Assembly: GCF_000380645.1 (NCBI RefSeq) | Contig: NZ_AQXZ01000019.1 | Coordinates: 62,001 to 126,000, forward strand | Direction of reading: 5' to 3' | Length of the DNA stretch: 64,000 nt | Source of the DNA: Smaragdicoccus niigatensis DSM 44881 = NBRC 103563 | GTDB taxonomy: Bacteria > Actinomycetota > Actinomycetes > Mycobacteriales > Mycobacteriaceae | Part shown: positions 46,437 to 57,597 of the stretch, piece after piece | How the letters are laid out: each line of letters opens with the position of its first letter | Position numbering within the stretch: the first letter of the stretch is position 1 | Made by a program: the position numbers and the translations under genes | The notes under the pieces: model-generated | What the model saw: only the letters and a program-made list of their open reading frames with translations | What the model was told of the DNA's origin: nothing | The model's database searches: none

Positions 46437-48686
46437 CTAGTTCTTGTCGATGTAATCGAGCCGCTGGTGGTTGACCGCGGCCCGAGCCATCCCGAGCAGT
46501 CCCGGATGATCCGCGAGCGTCGGGTCTCCCGCAACGACTTCACGCGCGAACTTCTGCGCTTCGAGGATCACGGGGAGATCGTCGATGAGCGACAGCAGGC
46601 GCAGGTTCGACTTCGTGCCCGATTGCGCGGCACCCAGAATGTCACCCTCACGACGGGTTTCGAGGTCGAGAGTCGCGAGCTGGAAGCCATCGTTCGTGGC
46701 CGCCACCTTGTTGAGCCGTTCGAGCGCGGGGCCCTTTGACAGCGTGATGAGGATGCACAATCCCGCATGCTTGCCTCGGCCCACGCGGCCGCGCAGCTGA
46801 TGCAACTGGCTGATGCCGAAGCGGTCGGCGTCCATGATGACCATCGTCGTGGCGTTGGGGACGTCGACACCCACCTCGATGACCGTCGTCGACACCAGCA
46901 CGTCGAGTTCGCCGCGACCGAACGCCCGCATCGTGGCGTCCTTTTCATCCGCCGGCAGGCGACCGTGGAGAAGCCCGACGCGGAGTCCCGCGAGCGGCCC
47001 GGCAGACAACTGCTCGAACAGGTCGACGACGGCGACGGTCGGCGGCTTCTTCGCCTTTCCGTCGTCGTCATCATCTTTGGGCTCGATGAGTTCGTCGTTC
47101 TCACCGTCGCCGATACGCGAACACACGACGTAGGCCTGCCGCCCCTCGGCGACCTCCTCGCGGATGCGTTGCCACGCGCGGTCGACCCATTGCGGCTTCG
47201 ACTCGGCGGGAACGACTCGGCTCACGATCGGACTGCGGCCGGCCGGCAGTTGGCGCAGCGTCGAGGTCTCGAGATCACCGAGGACGCTGACCGCGATCGT
47301 GCGCGGAATCGGCGTCGCCGTCATGACGAGCATGTGCGGGCTGACCCCGTCCCGCCCCTTCGACCGCAGCTGATCTCGCTGCTCGACACCGAACCGGTGC
47401 TGCTCGTCGACGACTACGAACCCGAGGTCGAAGAAGTCGACGTTGTCCTGGATGAGCGCGTGTGTGCCCACGACGATGCCGGCGTCGCCGGTGACGATCT
47501 TCAGCAGCGCTTCGCGCTTGGCGGCGGTGCTCATCGATCCGGTGAGCAGCGCGATCGACGTCGCCTCCTCGGCGGCACCGAGTTCACCTGCGGTCGCCAG
47601 CTCCCCCAGCATCGAACGGAGTGTTCGCGCATGCTGCGCCGCAAGCACTTCCGTCGGCGCGAGCAGAGCGCACTGGTATCCGGAGTCGATTACCCGGAGC
47701 ATCGCCCGGAGCGACACCACCGTCTTTCCGGAGCCCACCTCACCCTGCAGCAATCGACTCATGGGGTGGCGCTGCGACAGGTCGTAGGTGATTTCCTCAC
47801 CGACTTCGAGCTGTCCCTCGGTGAGCTCAAACGGCAGTCGTGCGTCGAAGGCATCGAGCAGCCCGCCGTCCCGGCCCGCACACGCGGGCGCCGGTCGACT
47901 GTGGGCTTCCCGTCGACGCAAGGCCAACGACAGTTGCAGCGCGGCCGCCTCGTCGAAGCGGAGTCGGTCCTTTGCGGCATCGACGTCGTGCTTGTGGTCG
48001 GGCAGGTGGATGAGACGCAAGGCTGTCCCGAGTTCGATTAGCCCGTGTTCGGCGCGGATCTCCGGCGACAACGGGTCCGGAACATCGTCGAGCAGGTCGA
48101 ACACCTGGCGGATGCAGCGGAAAACGTCCCAGCTTTCGAACTTCGCGGTCGCCGGGTAGATCGGGATGAGGCTTCGATCGAAGATCGCCTTGTCGAGTCC
48201 GCCGGGTCCGGTTGCGGCCTTCGCCAGACCGCCCAAGGCGCCGGCACCCTTGACCGGGGCGTCGTCGTCCTCGGACATCACGAGATATCCCGGGTGCTGC
48301 AGACTCCACGACTCCCGGAAGTACTTGACGGTGCCCGAGAACATCACCCGCATGTCAGCTTTGAGCACGTGGTTGACCTTGTTCCCGTTGAAGAAGGTCG
48401 CTTGCACCGGTTTGCGGTACTGATCAGTATCGAGCGTCACCAGCAGCAGCTTTTGGCGCGGGTTGTTTCGAATCTGCTTGAGCTCGGTCTTCGTGATGTA
48501 GCCCATCGCGGTGATTCGATCGCCTTCGGCCGGCGGGGTATCGCTCAGTTCCTTGGCCTGCGTCGCATACCGATGCGGGTAGTGGCGAAGAAGGTCCTCG
48601 ACGGTGTGGATGTCGAACTCTTCAGCCAGGACGGTCGCAGCCTTGCCGCCAACGACAAATTCAAGACGGTCGGAAAGGGTCGTCAC
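46437..48686 (-). CDS. recG: ATP-dependent DNA helicase RecG
   Basis: 749 aa from GTG 48686 (VTTLSDRLEFVVGGKAA), overlapping the DAK2 gene stop by GTGA; the longer frame is a shadow. Wedge/OB domain (ITAMGYITKTELKQIRNN), helicase lobes with Walker A LLQGEVGSGKTVVSL, DEQH box VVVDEQHRFGVEQRDQL, MTATPIPRTIAVSVLG, and motif VI QLRGRVGRGKHAGLC. Fork-reversal helicase. An acidic insertion (EPKDDDDDGKAKK) lies in lobe 2. Confidence 0.97.
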   Translation of the reverse strand: MTTLSDRLEFVVGGKAATVLAEEFDIHTVEDLLRHYPHRYATQAKELSDTPPAEGDRITAMGYITKTELKQIRNNPRQKLLLVTLDTDQYRKPVQATFFNGNKVNHVLKADMRVMFSGTVKYFRESWSLQHPGYLVMSEDDDAPVKGAGALGGLAKAATGPGGLDKAIFDRSLIPIYPATAKFESWDVFRCIRQVFDLLDDVPDPLSPEIRAEHGLIELGTALRLIHLPDHKHDVDAAKDRLRFDEAAALQLSLALRRREAHSRPAPACAGRDGGLLDAFDARLPFELTEGQLEVGEEITYDLSQRHPMSRLLQGEVGSGKTVVSLRAMLRVIDSGYQCALLAPTEVLAAQHARTLRSMLGELATAGELGAAEEATSIALLTGSMSTAAKREALLKIVTGDAGIVVGTHALIQDNVDFFDLGFVVVDEQHRFGVEQRDQLRSKGRDGVSPHMLVMTATPIPRTIAVSVLGDLETSTLRQLPAGRSPIVSRVVPAESKPQWVDRAWQRIREEVAEGRQAYVVCSRIGDGENDELIEPKDDDDDGKAKKPPTVAVVDLFEQLSAGPLAGLRVGLLHGRLPADEKDATMRAFGRGELDVLVSTTVIEVGVDVPNATTMVIMDADRFGISQLHQLRGRVGRGKHAGLCILITLSKGPALERLNKVAATNDGFQLATLDLETRREGDILGAAQSGTKSNLRLLSLIDDLPVILEAQKFAREVVAGDPTLADHPGLLGMARAAVNHQRLDYIDKN

Positions 48687-50233
48687 TCGAATCCGATCTG
48701 GAAGACTTCTGCGGGTTGTCCGCCTTCGTACACCTCGACTTCGACGCCGTGGTAGTTGCGGGCGACGTACGACGTCACCGTCTCGATGAGCTCGGAATCC
48801 CCGTCGTCGCCGATCAGGATGGTCAGCAGTTCGCCGCCGAGGCCGACGATTTTGTTGACGAGACGAATCGCGCCAGCGGTCAGATCCGCGTCGATGATCA
48901 CGACCTCGGTTCCGACGTACCCCAGCGCGTTGCCGGGCCCATACGTACCGGCGAGAGTCAGCGCGCGGTCGCGCGCGATGCGCAATGTGCCCCACCGTGT
49001 CGATGCCGCCGCTTCGGACATTGCGTAGACGTCGTCGGCGATGACCCGGCGCGAGTCCTGGACGGCGACCGAGGCGAGCCCCTGAACCATCGAAAGACTG
49101 GGCAGGAGAAGAACTTCCCGATGCGAGTCACGGGTCGAAGCACCCACCACGGCGAGTTCGTCGGCGTTCAGCACGCCGTTCGCGAGGAGCAGCACCTCCC
49201 GATGCGGAAGGGCGCGAACCGCCGACACGATGCTCTCCGGCGTCACCGGATGCGCGGCCCGAACGACGGATGCCCCCGCACCTTCGAACAGAGCCGCGGT
49301 CCCCTCGCCCAGCGTCAGGGCAAGCACTCCGCGCGTCGACGCCTCGGCAGTGGCCGAAACCCCCAGGTAGTTGATCCGGACCGAACTCAGCGTTCCGGCA
49401 CGAAGCCCGGCCTCGACCGCGGCGCCGGCATCCGCACAATGCACGTGCACCGAGAAGATGTCGCCGTCGGCGACGATCGCGACCGAGTCACCCAGCAGAT
49501 CGAGATCCCGGCGCAGGTCGACAACAGCGTCTTCGGACGTTCCGGTCACGACGAACATGACCTCGTAGGTCGCATCAGCGGTGTGCAGACAGGAGTTGTC
49601 ATCCGCGCCCTTGTACTTCTTGCGTTCGGGCCACGACCCGGTCGTCGCGAAAACGAGTGCGTCGATGATGACGACGAGCCCGCGACCGCCCGAGTCGACA
49701 ACCCCGGCCTCGCCGAGAACGTCGAGTTGCTCGGGCGTGCGATCGAGCGCCTGGCCGGCGACGGCCGCAGCGTGACGGGCCGCGTCCGCGAGGGGCATGT
49801 CTTCGGGCAACTGCAGAATCTCATCGGAAACGGTCGCGAGGATCGTGATGATCGTGCCTTCGACCGGTGTACTCATCGCCTCCCGGGCGAGCGCAGCGCC
49901 GCGTCCAAGCGCGGTGGCGAGCCCATGCGGACTGAGCGGCCACCCGGGCGTCTCCGCAACCGCACGCATGACCTGCGACAAGATGATCCCCGAGTTGCCG
50001 CGCGCGCCGAGCAGTGCACCCCGGGCCATCGCTCGGGCGACTTCGCTACCAGAGGCTTTTCCGCCCACGCGGGCCGACGATTCGACCGCGGCGCGCATCG
50101 TCAGCAGCAGGTTGATCCCGGTATCGGAGTCGGCGACCGGGAAGACATTGAGGTTGTTGATCTCGTCGCACCGTGCGGTGAGGCCTGCGACGCACGCGCT
50201 TCCCCACTGACGAAGCACTGCTGCGTCGAGCAC
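48683..50233 (-). CDS. DAK2/DegV-linked (FakA-like) kinase-domain protein
   Basis: 516 aa from GTG 50233, which has AGGAGG at proper distance; a GTG 6 nt earlier is also possible. The N-terminal DhaL/DAK2 domain has NVFPVADSDTGINLLLTM (metal-binding Asp cluster) and GARGNSGIILSQ; the C-terminal part is the DAK1-like 2/YloV region (GDDGDSELIETV, GVEVEVYEGGQP at the end). FakA phosphorylates fatty acids held by FakB; no fakB is in the window, so the substrate is inferred. Coupled to recG by GTGA overlap, as Rv2974c-Rv2973c. Confidence 0.93.
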   Translation of the reverse strand: MLDAAVLRQWGSACVAGLTARCDEINNLNVFPVADSDTGINLLLTMRAAVESSARVGGKASGSEVARAMARGALLGARGNSGIILSQVMRAVAETPGWPLSPHGLATALGRGAALAREAMSTPVEGTIITILATVSDEILQLPEDMPLADAARHAAAVAGQALDRTPEQLDVLGEAGVVDSGGRGLVVIIDALVFATTGSWPERKKYKGADDNSCLHTADATYEVMFVVTGTSEDAVVDLRRDLDLLGDSVAIVADGDIFSVHVHCADAGAAVEAGLRAGTLSSVRINYLGVSATAEASTRGVLALTLGEGTAALFEGAGASVVRAAHPVTPESIVSAVRALPHREVLLLANGVLNADELAVVGASTRDSHREVLLLPSLSMVQGLASVAVQDSRRVIADDVYAMSEAAASTRWGTLRIARDRALTLAGTYGPGNALGYVGTEVVIIDADLTAGAIRLVNKIVGLGGELLTILIGDDGDSELIETVTSYVARNYHGVEVEVYEGGQPAEVFQIGFE

Positions 50234-50401
50234 GCCCACCTCCTACCCGGTCCCGCGGGCCACATTAGCGCCAGAATCCGCGAATGCCCATGCGTCTTGA
50301 GCCACTGCCGGAATTCGTCCTCTCGGAGGACGCCGCGACCGCCTCGTTCGCGGGATACTTTCCTGGTCTTGGCTGAGTGACCGACGAACAAGGGACGCGT
50401 G

Positions 50402-52339
50402 ATGAAGCTGAACCAGAAGCAGCTCGATGCCCTCACCACCATCTCCAACACTTTTGCGGCCGGCGACGGCCAGGCGCCGAACGCGGAATCCGTGGGCGTG
50501 CCGGATTTGATCACCAAGCTCGTCGATCGCAATCCGCGTGCCGGCGAGCGCAAGCAGCTGGAATCGTTGCTGAAGATCTGGGATTCGAAGGCGTTCGGGC
50601 TGCTCAGCGGCGCTGGCTTCAAGAAGTTCTCGTCGCTCTCGCAGGCCGACCGCGAACGCTTCCTGCTGACTTACGCGGATTCCCGCGTCCCGCAGAAACG
50701 TGCCTTGTTCCAGGCACTCAAGATGGCGTCGACGCTCGCGTACTACGTGTCCCCCGACGCCGCCGCACTGTGGGAAACGATGGGTTACCCCGGCCCGTTG
50801 GGGACGCTTCCCTCAGCACCGGCCAAACCGCTGTCGCCGCTGCGCGTCTCGACGGACACGACGCTCGATTGCGACGTCGTCATCGTCGGTTCGGGTGCAG
50901 GCGGTGGAACTGCCGCTGGCGTCCTGTCGGAGGCCGGGCTCGACGTCGTGGTGTTGGAAGCCGGGGATTACTACGACGATGCCGACTTCGACGGCGGCGA
51001 GTGGAGCGGATTCACTCGTTTGTATGCCGGTGCACCTACCGTCACCGCCGAAGGTCAGGTCGGTTTGCTCGCAGGCTCGTGTCTGGGTGGCGGAACAGTC
51101 GTCAACTACACGACCTCTTTCCGCACACCCGACGATGTTCGCGCCGAGTGGGCTTCTTTGGGCGCAAAACAGTTCGCCGGTGACGAATACACCGCCGCGC
51201 TCGACGCGGTGTGCGCACGTCTGGGCGTCAACCAGAACAACGGTCGCATCAGCTCCACCGACGAATACATGGAGAAGGGGCTGCGCGAGCTCGGCTGGCA
51301 CATCGACGAGATGCCGCGGAACGTCAAAGCCTGCGACCTCGACGAGGAGTGCGGTCGCTGTGGTTACGGCTGCCGAATCGGGTCCAAGCAGTCGACGGCC
51401 AAGACGTGGCTGAGCGATGCGGCGGATCGCGGCGCCCGCTTGATCGTGGGCGCGAACGTGCGCGAGGTTGTCGTGAAGAACGGCAAAGCCACAGGCGTAA
51501 GGGCGACCACCTCCAACGGCAGCACGCTCAACGTCAATTCGCGCGCTGTCGTTGTGGCCGCCGGCGCAATTCAGACGCCCGCCCTGCTCAAACGCTCGGG
51601 ACTCCGGAACCCCAACGTCGGCAAGTACCTCCGGCTGCATCCAGTGAGCCTGGTCGGAGCCGAGTTCGACGAAGACGTCCGCCCATGGACCGGCGGTATG
51701 CAGACCCGGTACTCGACACAGCACCGCGACCTCGACGGCAAGGGATATGGCGTCATCTACGAGACCGGGCCGGCGAATCCCGGAGTAGCGGTGAGCCTGA
51801 CGCCGTGGCGCGGGAGCGAGAGCCATCTCGACCGAATGCAGAAGTTGCGGACGATGTCGGCCGTCGCGTGGATCGTCCGGGATGAGGGAGTGGGCAGGGT
51901 CAAGATCGGACGCGACGGCGAACCCATCGTGAAATACCGCCTGACCGGACCAGACACCGCTCACTTCGCGCGGGGATTCGCCGGTGCCGTGGAGATCATG
52001 GAAGCCGCCGGCGCAAAGCGGATTCACGCCCCACACCAGTCGGGGCTGTCGTATGCGCCCGCGACCGACAACCGCGACGACTTCATCGCCGCCTGCAATG
52101 CCGGCGGTTACGGACCCGGCCGATGCCTCATGGCGTCGTTCCACATCATGGGGTCCGCGCGGATGGGCGGCAACTCCGCCGACTCGGCCGTGAATCCGGA
52201 CGGCGTCACGTGGGAAGTGCCGAATCTCGTCGTCGCTGACGGATCGTGCTTCCCCACGGCCTCCGGCGTGAACCCGATGATCTCGATCGAGTCGATCGCC
52301 TACATGAATGCGAAGCGATTGGCTGCGTCGCTGGCCTAG
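50402..52339 (+). CDS. GMC oxidoreductase, long-chain alcohol oxidase-like
   Basis: 645 aa from ATG 50402 (AGGGA 6-8 nt upstream). Residues 1-150 form a helical N-domain. FAD-binding [17 protein letters not shown] (about 163-169 for the Gly-rich loop), [19 protein letters not shown] (flavin attachment loop), [20 protein letters not shown], a Cys-rich motif shared with plant/yeast long-chain fatty-alcohol oxidases, and C-terminal [14 protein letters not shown] with catalytic His, then [19 protein letters not shown]. Probably oxidises a fatty or sterol alcohol. Not part of the M. tuberculosis order at this point, so an insertion. Confidence 0.92.
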   Translation: MKLNQKQLDALTTISNTFAAGDGQAPNAESVGVPDLITKLVDRNPRAGERKQLESLLKIWDSKAFGLLSGAGFKKFSSLSQADRERFLLTYADSRVPQKRALFQALKMASTLAYYVSPDAAALWETMGYPGPLGTLPSAPAKPLSPLRVSTDTTLDCDVVIVGSGAGGGTAAGVLSEAGLDVVVLEAGDYYDDADFDGGEWSGFTRLYAGAPTVTAEGQVGLLAGSCLGGGTVVNYTTSFRTPDDVRAEWASLGAKQFAGDEYTAALDAVCARLGVNQNNGRISSTDEYMEKGLRELGWHIDEMPRNVKACDLDEECGRCGYGCRIGSKQSTAKTWLSDAADRGARLIVGANVREVVVKNGKATGVRATTSNGSTLNVNSRAVVVAAGAIQTPALLKRSGLRNPNVGKYLRLHPVSLVGAEFDEDVRPWTGGMQTRYSTQHRDLDGKGYGVIYETGPANPGVAVSLTPWRGSESHLDRMQKLRTMSAVAWIVRDEGVGRVKIGRDGEPIVKYRLTGPDTAHFARGFAGAVEIMEAAGAKRIHAPHQSGLSYAPATDNRDDFIAACNAGGYGPGRCLMASFHIMGSARMGGNSADSAVNPDGVTWEVPNLVVADGSCFPTASGVNPMISIESIAYMNAKRLAASLA

Positions 52340-52445
52340 TGCTCGGTTTGGAGTAGCAGCCACTCGACGGCTACTCTGTACAGGTTGCCTCGACCCCCGG
52401 TCGATGGCTAAAGACTTTTGTCCCACATCATCAAGGAGTTCCAGC

Positions 52446-52637
52446 ATGGCTGCCGTTTGCGACGTGTGCGGTAAGGGCCCTGGCTTCGGCAAGTCGGTCT
52501 CGCACTCGCACCGCCGTACGAACCGCCGGTGGAACCCGAACATCCAGACCGTTCGTGCTCAGGTTGCTCCGGGTACCACTCGCCGCACCAACGTGTGCAC
52601 CTCGTGCATCAAGGCCGGCAAGGTCGTCCGCGGTTAA
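52446..52637 (+). CDS. rpmB: 50S ribosomal protein bL28
   Basis: 63 aa from ATG 52446 with GGAG upstream: [35 protein letters not shown] and [12 protein letters not shown]. Four cysteines (two CxxC) make it the zinc-binding C+ type. The plus-strand gene is followed at once by a GNAT gene. Confidence 0.97.
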   Translation: MAAVCDVCGKGPGFGKSVSHSHRRTNRRWNPNIQTVRAQVAPGTTRRTNVCTSCIKAGKVVRG

Positions 52638-53087
52638 TTGACCGTCACGGTCACACCACTTCACGCCAACAGCGTCGCGGCACTCGCGCAGTGTCACATC
52701 GACTGTTGGCGTGAGTCGTATCGGGGACTGGTCGCGGACCACGTCCTCAATGCTTTCGACGTCGCCCGGCGTGCGGACCAGTGGGAACGGGTTCGTGCCG
52801 CCGGTCTTTCGCGTATCTACACCGCGGTCAACGGGTCTGGTGTCGTTGGGTTCGCAGCGGCAACCGACGCCGAGCTGGACGCCTTGTACGTGCGCCAATC
52901 ACACTGGGGCACCGGACTTTCGAATGAATTGATCGAAGCCGCGATAGGCGACGACTCAACTCGACTGTGGGTCTTCGAAGAGAATCACCGCGCGGTGCGC
53001 TTCTACCGGCGGCACGGGTTCGTCGCCGACAACGTCTCGCGTATCGAACCGTTCACGGGACTGACCGAGATCCGGATGAGCCGCTGA
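52638..53087 (+). CDS. GNAT family N-acetyltransferase
   Basis: 149 aa from a TTG directly after the rpmB stop. HIDCWRESYRGLVADHVLN at the start, LDALYVRQSHWGTGLSNELI (acetyl-CoA loop) and WVFEENHRAVRFYRRHGFVADNV fit the GNAT fold. Substrate unknown. Cotranscribed with rpmB and ended by an imperfect 30-bp hairpin. Confidence 0.9.
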   Translation: MTVTVTPLHANSVAALAQCHIDCWRESYRGLVADHVLNAFDVARRADQWERVRAAGLSRIYTAVNGSGVVGFAAATDAELDALYVRQSHWGTGLSNELIEAAIGDDSTRLWVFEENHRAVRFYRRHGFVADNVSRIEPFTGLTEIRMSR

Positions 53088-53151
53088 ATTCGTCGTCTCC
53101 TGGCGGAGGCATCGCCTATACGGGGCTGCCTCGGCTGTGGGACGACAAGTT
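53087..53151. terminator. Imperfect 30-bp hairpin between convergent GNAT and ung genes
   Basis: Arms 53087-53116 and 53122-53151 match at about 21 of 30 positions around a 5-nt loop; best parts are GTCGTC/GACGAC and GGAGGCA-type TGCCTC. It occupies nearly the entire 70-bp gap. Same position and role as the nested hairpins at 17793 and 46324. Confidence 0.7.
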
Positions 53152-53157
53152 GAGCAG

Positions 53158-53832
53158 CTACGGCAGGCGCCAATCGACCGGCTCGCCGCCGATCTCCTCG
53201 AGCAGCTCGTTCGCCTGGCTGAACGGACGCGATCCGAAGAACCCGCGATGCGCCGACAGCGGCGACGGGTGGGGCGACTCTATGATCGGCACGTCCTGCA
53301 ACATCGGCTTCAGCGTCGCCGCCTGCGCTCCCCAGAGGATCGCGACGAGCGGCTCGGGACGATCAACCAAAGCGTGAATCGCCTGCTCAGTGACCTCTTC
53401 CCAGCCCTTGCCCTTGTGCGATCCGGCGTTGCCCGGAGTCACCGTGAGCACTCGGTTCAGCAGGAGGATGCCCTGCTTCGCCCAGGGCGTGAGGTCACCG
53501 CTGGTCGGCGGCGGAAAGCCCAGGTCCGTCGCGTATTCCTTGTAGATGTTCTCGAGGCTCCGCGGCAGCGGCCGAACATGCGGCTCGACACTGAAACTCA
53601 GGCCGACGGCATGCCCCGGAGTCGGGTAGGGGTCCTGCCCGACGATCAGAACGCGAACCTGGTCGAACGGCTGCTGGAAGGCGCGCAGCACGTTAGCGCC
53701 AGCAGGTAGGTATCCACGACCAGCAGCGTTCTCCGCGCGGAGAAACTCCCCCATTGCGGCGATCTGCTCAGCGACCGGAGCCAGCGCTTGCGCCCAGCCG
53801 GCTTCCACGACTTCTTCGAGAGGGCGAGCCAT
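53158..53832 (-). CDS. ung: Uracil-DNA glycosylase
   Basis: 224 aa from ATG 53832, one base after the thiL stop, with AAAGG inside the thiL end as ribosome site. Family 1 motifs: [20 protein letters not shown] (water-activating Asp), [18 protein letters not shown] and [20 protein letters not shown] (catalytic His). Base-excision repair of uracil. Confidence 0.97.
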   Translation of the reverse strand: MARPLEEVVEAGWAQALAPVAEQIAAMGEFLRAENAAGRGYLPAGANVLRAFQQPFDQVRVLIVGQDPYPTPGHAVGLSFSVEPHVRPLPRSLENIYKEYATDLGFPPPTSGDLTPWAKQGILLLNRVLTVTPGNAGSHKGKGWEEVTEQAIHALVDRPEPLVAILWGAQAATLKPMLQDVPIIESPHPSPLSAHRGFFGSRPFSQANELLEEIGGEPVDWRLP

Positions 53833-53833
53833 C

Positions 53834-54844
53834 TCAACCTTTCGGATCGAAACTCTGCCAACCTTGGGAGCCCTCCCAAGGTGTGCCATCAACAGTGACG
53901 CCGGCGCCCGCGGCGGTGCGCCCGATGCGACGCCAGCCTACGGGCAGCATTACCTCATCCGGAAACACCGCCACCAGCGCGTGGTCCTCGCCGCCGGTGA
54001 GCACCCAGGCGAGCGGATCGAGGCCGAGAGCACCAGCCGGTTCAATCAGCGCAGCGTCCGCCAATGCGGCCGAATCGAGGTCGACCGCAACCCCCGACGC
54101 TGCTGCCACATGCCCTAGGTCAGCAAGCAGCCCGTCGCTGATGTCGATCATCGCGGTCGCGCCGGCATTCGCGGCAGCAGGTCCGGATGCGTAGTCGGGC
54201 GTCGGCGCCTGATGTGCGGCAACGAATCCCCGGAATCCGTCCACCTTGGCATCCAGCAACGCCAACCCGGCCGCCGACCAGCCAAGACGTCCGTGCACCG
54301 CGACGGTCTGGCCCGCCTTGGCGCCGCTGCGAGTGGCCGGCGCGCGGCCGCCGAGATCACCGAGCGCCGTCACCGAGATGACGACCCGATCCGACTGGAC
54401 CATGTCTCCGCCGATGATTCCGCCGCCCGTAAGCGCTGCCTCCGCGGCCATTCCCTTGGTAAGCCCGTCGATCACCGACACCGGAGTCGTCGAGGGGCAG
54501 CCCAGACCGATGACGAACCCCGTCACCTCGGCGCCCATCGCGGCGATGTCCGCACCGTTCTGCGCGATCGCCTTACGGCCGATGTGTTCGGGGTCCGACC
54601 AGTCGAACCGGAAATGCCGACCCTCGACGAGCATGTCGGTGGTGACGACGACCGAACCCGAAGGTGCCGCCAGCACCGCAGCATCATCTCCGGGCCCGAG
54701 AAGCGTCGCCGCGGGTTGAACCAGGTTCGCGGTGATGCGTCGGATGAGCGCGAACTCCCCGAGTTCGCCAACCGTCTCCGTGATGTCCGTCCCCCGTCCG
54801 GTCGTTGCGCCTGACCGCAATACAGTGTCACTGACAGTACGCAA
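53834..54844 (-). CDS. thiL: Thiamine-monophosphate kinase
   Basis: 336 aa if the TTG at 54844 is used; CACGAT 6 nt upstream would make it leaderless. A TTG at 54820 is an alternative; no ATG or GTG fits. Motifs: [83 protein letters not shown] and [11 protein letters not shown]. Makes thiamine diphosphate. Same order thiL-ung as M. tuberculosis. Confidence 0.94.
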   Translation of the reverse strand: MRTVSDTVLRSGATTGRGTDITETVGELGEFALIRRITANLVQPAATLLGPGDDAAVLAAPSGSVVVTTDMLVEGRHFRFDWSDPEHIGRKAIAQNGADIAAMGAEVTGFVIGLGCPSTTPVSVIDGLTKGMAAEAALTGGGIIGGDMVQSDRVVISVTALGDLGGRAPATRSGAKAGQTVAVHGRLGWSAAGLALLDAKVDGFRGFVAAHQAPTPDYASGPAAANAGATAMIDISDGLLADLGHVAAASGVAVDLDSAALADAALIEPAGALGLDPLAWVLTGGEDHALVAVFPDEVMLPVGWRRIGRTAAGAGVTVDGTPWEGSQGWQSFDPKG

Positions 54845-54875
54845 TCGTTGATCGTGAAGCGGGAGGGCTCCACAC

Positions 54876-55409
54876 GTGATCAAGCCGGCGCAAGCCGCGA
54901 TCATCGCACTGCCCGTGCTGGGCGTCGCTGCGCTCATCTATGCGGCGCATACCGTCGCGAACGCGCCGATCGACGAACGAATCGCGGTCGGATCGGTTCC
55001 GGCACCGAAGGCTTCGAGCGCCGAATGCGCACAGCTGATCGCCGCCCTTCCGGACAAGCTCGGAGATTTCACGGCTGGGAAACTCGTGGAGCCGGCGCCA
55101 CCCGCGACGAAGGCGTGGGCCTCGCCGAGCGGCGGCGAACCGATCGTTCTTCGGTGCGGCATCGAGCGGCCGAGCGAGTTCAAGGTCGCCACACCGCTTC
55201 AAGACATCACGGTCGAGGGCAATGTTGTGTCCTGGTTCCGCATCTCGGACCCCGACATGAAGGCCGCCACCTGGTTCGCCGTCGATCGACCGGTCTACGT
55301 TGCCTTGACGATTTCCGACGGCACGAACGCCGCAACGGCGGTCCAAGAAATCACCGAGGCGATTGCCACGTCGCTCGAGCGCGTGAAGATCGACCCAGCG
55401 CCCCTCTAA
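54876..55409 (+). CDS. DUF3515 membrane-anchored protein
   Basis: 177 aa from GTG 54876 (GGGAGG upstream). One N-terminal helix (about residues 7-28) anchors an extracytoplasmic domain with [20 protein letters not shown] and [13 protein letters not shown], whose two cysteines likely pair. Syntenic to Rv2980, between thiL and ddl; function unknown. Divergent from thiL; its end overlaps the ddl stop by 4 bp. Confidence 0.9.
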   Translation: MIKPAQAAIIALPVLGVAALIYAAHTVANAPIDERIAVGSVPAPKASSAECAQLIAALPDKLGDFTAGKLVEPAPPATKAWASPSGGEPIVLRCGIERPSEFKVATPLQDITVEGNVVSWFRISDPDMKAATWFAVDRPVYVALTISDGTNAATAVQEITEAIATSLERVKIDPAPL

Positions 55410-56473
55410 CGGAGGCCGGTCCCCCGCGCAATCGCCGTCTCGATGAGCGTCGACAACAGCGTCGGATAGTCGACGCCGGTCTCGGCCCACATCTTCGGGT
55501 ACATCGAGATGGACGTGAAGCCGGGCATGGTGTTGATCTCGTTGATGACCGGGCCGTTCTCGGTGACGAAGAAGTCGACGCGAGATAGTCCCTGGCAGTC
55601 GAGCGCCTTGAACGCCTTCACCGCGATCTCACGAATCTGGGCAGTCGTCTCATCGTCGAGATGGGCCGGAATGTCGAACTCGGTGACGTTGTCCAGGTAC
55701 TTCGTGTCGAAGTCGTAGAAGGACTCGTCGGTGGTGAGGTTCGTCAGCCGGATCTCGGCGATCTTGCTTGCCTCGACGCGACCGTCCGGGAACTCGAGCA
55801 CACCGCACTCGACCTCTCGGCCGACGATGTTCGACTCGATGATGACCTTGGGATCGTGGTTTCGCGCCTCGGCGATCGCGGCATCGAGGTCGTCCCAGTT
55901 CGCCACGCGCGAGATGCCGATCGACGAGCCGCCACGCGCCGGCTTCACGAACACCGGCAGGCCCAGCTGTTCTTTCTGCTCCGCGGTCAGCGTCTTCTCG
56001 CCCGCTCGCAGAACGAGCTGAGTTCCGATCGGAAGCCCTTCGGCGGCAAGCAGTTTCTTGGTGAACTCCTTGTCCATGCCAGCCGCGCTCGCGATGACGC
56101 CGGGGCCGACGTACGGCTTCCCGGACACCTCGAACACGCCCTGGATGGTGCCGTCTTCGCCCCACGGTCCGTGCAGGATCGGGAAGATGACGTCCGCGCT
56201 GTGCAACGCTTCGACGGCGGCGGCGCTGAGCATCACCCCGCTGCCGTCCGACTCGACCGACGGCAGAGTGCGGTCCTCCCGCGCGCCGGGCATCGCCCCG
56301 ACGATCCACTCGCCCTCTCGCGAGATGCCGACCGGGATGATTTCGTAGCGCTCCGGGTCGAGGTTCGCGACGACGCTGCCGGCCGAGGTGACACTCACCG
56401 AGTGCTCGTTGGACCGGCCACCGAAGATGAGGGCTACACGGGTTAGGGCCGGCACCCGACTTGGATCAGACAC
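55406..56473 (-). CDS. ddl: D-alanine--D-alanine ligase
   Basis: 355 aa from GTG 56473. [75 protein letters not shown] (ATP-grasp), and [28 protein letters not shown] (Mg ligands) are all intact. Peptidoglycan precursor synthesis. TACGGT lies 6 nt before the start, between the gpsA stop and ddl, predicting an independent leaderless promoter. Confidence 0.97.
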   Translation of the reverse strand: MSDPSRVPALTRVALIFGGRSNEHSVSVTSAGSVVANLDPERYEIIPVGISREGEWIVGAMPGAREDRTLPSVESDGSGVMLSAAAVEALHSADVIFPILHGPWGEDGTIQGVFEVSGKPYVGPGVIASAAGMDKEFTKKLLAAEGLPIGTQLVLRAGEKTLTAEQKEQLGLPVFVKPARGGSSIGISRVANWDDLDAAIAEARNHDPKVIIESNIVGREVECGVLEFPDGRVEASKIAEIRLTNLTTDESFYDFDTKYLDNVTEFDIPAHLDDETTAQIREIAVKAFKALDCQGLSRVDFFVTENGPVINEINTMPGFTSISMYPKMWAETGVDYPTLLSTLIETAIARGTGLR

Positions 56474-56492
56474 GCAGTCACCGTACCTTTGT

Positions 56493-57491
56493 TTATTCGG
56501 GCTTCGGCGGGCGACCGAGCAGCTCGCCGACCGCCTGTCGAACCGACAGACCTTCATGACATACGCGATGAACTGCGTCAGTGAGGGGCATTTCGACGTC
56601 GTAGCGGGCGGCGAGCGCACGGATCGACGTGGCCGACTTCACGCCCTCGGCGACCTGACCGTGGGTCGCTTCCTGCGCGGCTTCCATCCCGCCGCCTTCA
56701 CCGAGCACCTTGCCGAACGACCGGTTTCGCGACAGTGGCGACATGCACGTGGCGACGAGGTCGCCGACACCCGCGAGTCCGGCCAGGGTCGCCGGGTTGG
56801 CGCCGAGCGCCACCCCGAGACGGGTCGTCTCGGCCAGACCACGCGTGAGGATGCTGGCGAGCGAGTTGTCGCCCATGCCCATACCGGACGCGATGCCGCA
56901 CGCGAGTGCGATGACGTTCTTGCAGGCGCCGCCGACCTCGCAACCGATGACATCGGTGTTGGTGTACGGACGGAAGTACCGCGTGGCACTCGCGTTCTGA
57001 ATCTCGATTGCCCGCTCGGAGTCGAGGCAGCCGATGACCGTCGCAGCCGGCTGACGGGCCGCGATCTCACGCGCGAGGTTCGGTCCCGACAGCACCGCGA
57101 TGCGCGATTTGTCCGCACCCGTGACCTGGTGAATGACCTGGCTCATGCGCAGCAGCGTGCCGTTTTCGACGCCCTTCGCCAGGCTCAACATCGTCGAGTC
57201 GGAGCCGATGTACGGCGTCCACTCTTTGAGGTTCGCGCGTAGTGATTGCGAGGGCACCGCCAACACGACGATCTCAGCGCCGTCGAGCGCCTTGGTGAAG
57301 TCATGGGTCGCCGTCAGCGATTCCGGCAGTGTGATGCCTTTGAGGTAGTTGCTGTTCACGTGGTCGTTCGTGATCTCGTCGGCGACCTCTTGGCGCCGCG
57401 CCCACATCGTGACGTCACTACCGCCGTCGACCAGGACCTTTGCGAATGCGGTACCCCACGACCCCGCACCCAGTACTGCCGCACGTGTCAT
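56493..57491 (-). CDS. gpsA: Glycerol-3-phosphate dehydrogenase [NAD(P)+]
   Basis: 332 aa from ATG 57491. [21 protein letters not shown] (NAD-binding), [63 protein letters not shown] (catalytic Lys) and [20 protein letters not shown]. Supplies glycerol-3-phosphate for phospholipids. Upstream of ddl as in related genomes; divergent from fbiD. Confidence 0.97.
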   Translation of the reverse strand: MTRAAVLGAGSWGTAFAKVLVDGGSDVTMWARRQEVADEITNDHVNSNYLKGITLPESLTATHDFTKALDGAEIVVLAVPSQSLRANLKEWTPYIGSDSTMLSLAKGVENGTLLRMSQVIHQVTGADKSRIAVLSGPNLAREIAARQPAATVIGCLDSERAIEIQNASATRYFRPYTNTDVIGCEVGGACKNVIALACGIASGMGMGDNSLASILTRGLAETTRLGVALGANPATLAGLAGVGDLVATCMSPLSRNRSFGKVLGEGGGMEAAQEATHGQVAEGVKSATSIRALAARYDVEMPLTDAVHRVCHEGLSVRQAVGELLGRPPKPE

Positions 57492-57597
57492 TGCTGCACC
57501 ACCCCGCAAACGAAGTTCACACGCTCACCCCTCACGGCAGTAACCGTATCCCGAGACAGGTTGTGCAGGACCCGGATCGGACTGGCACGATGGGCGC

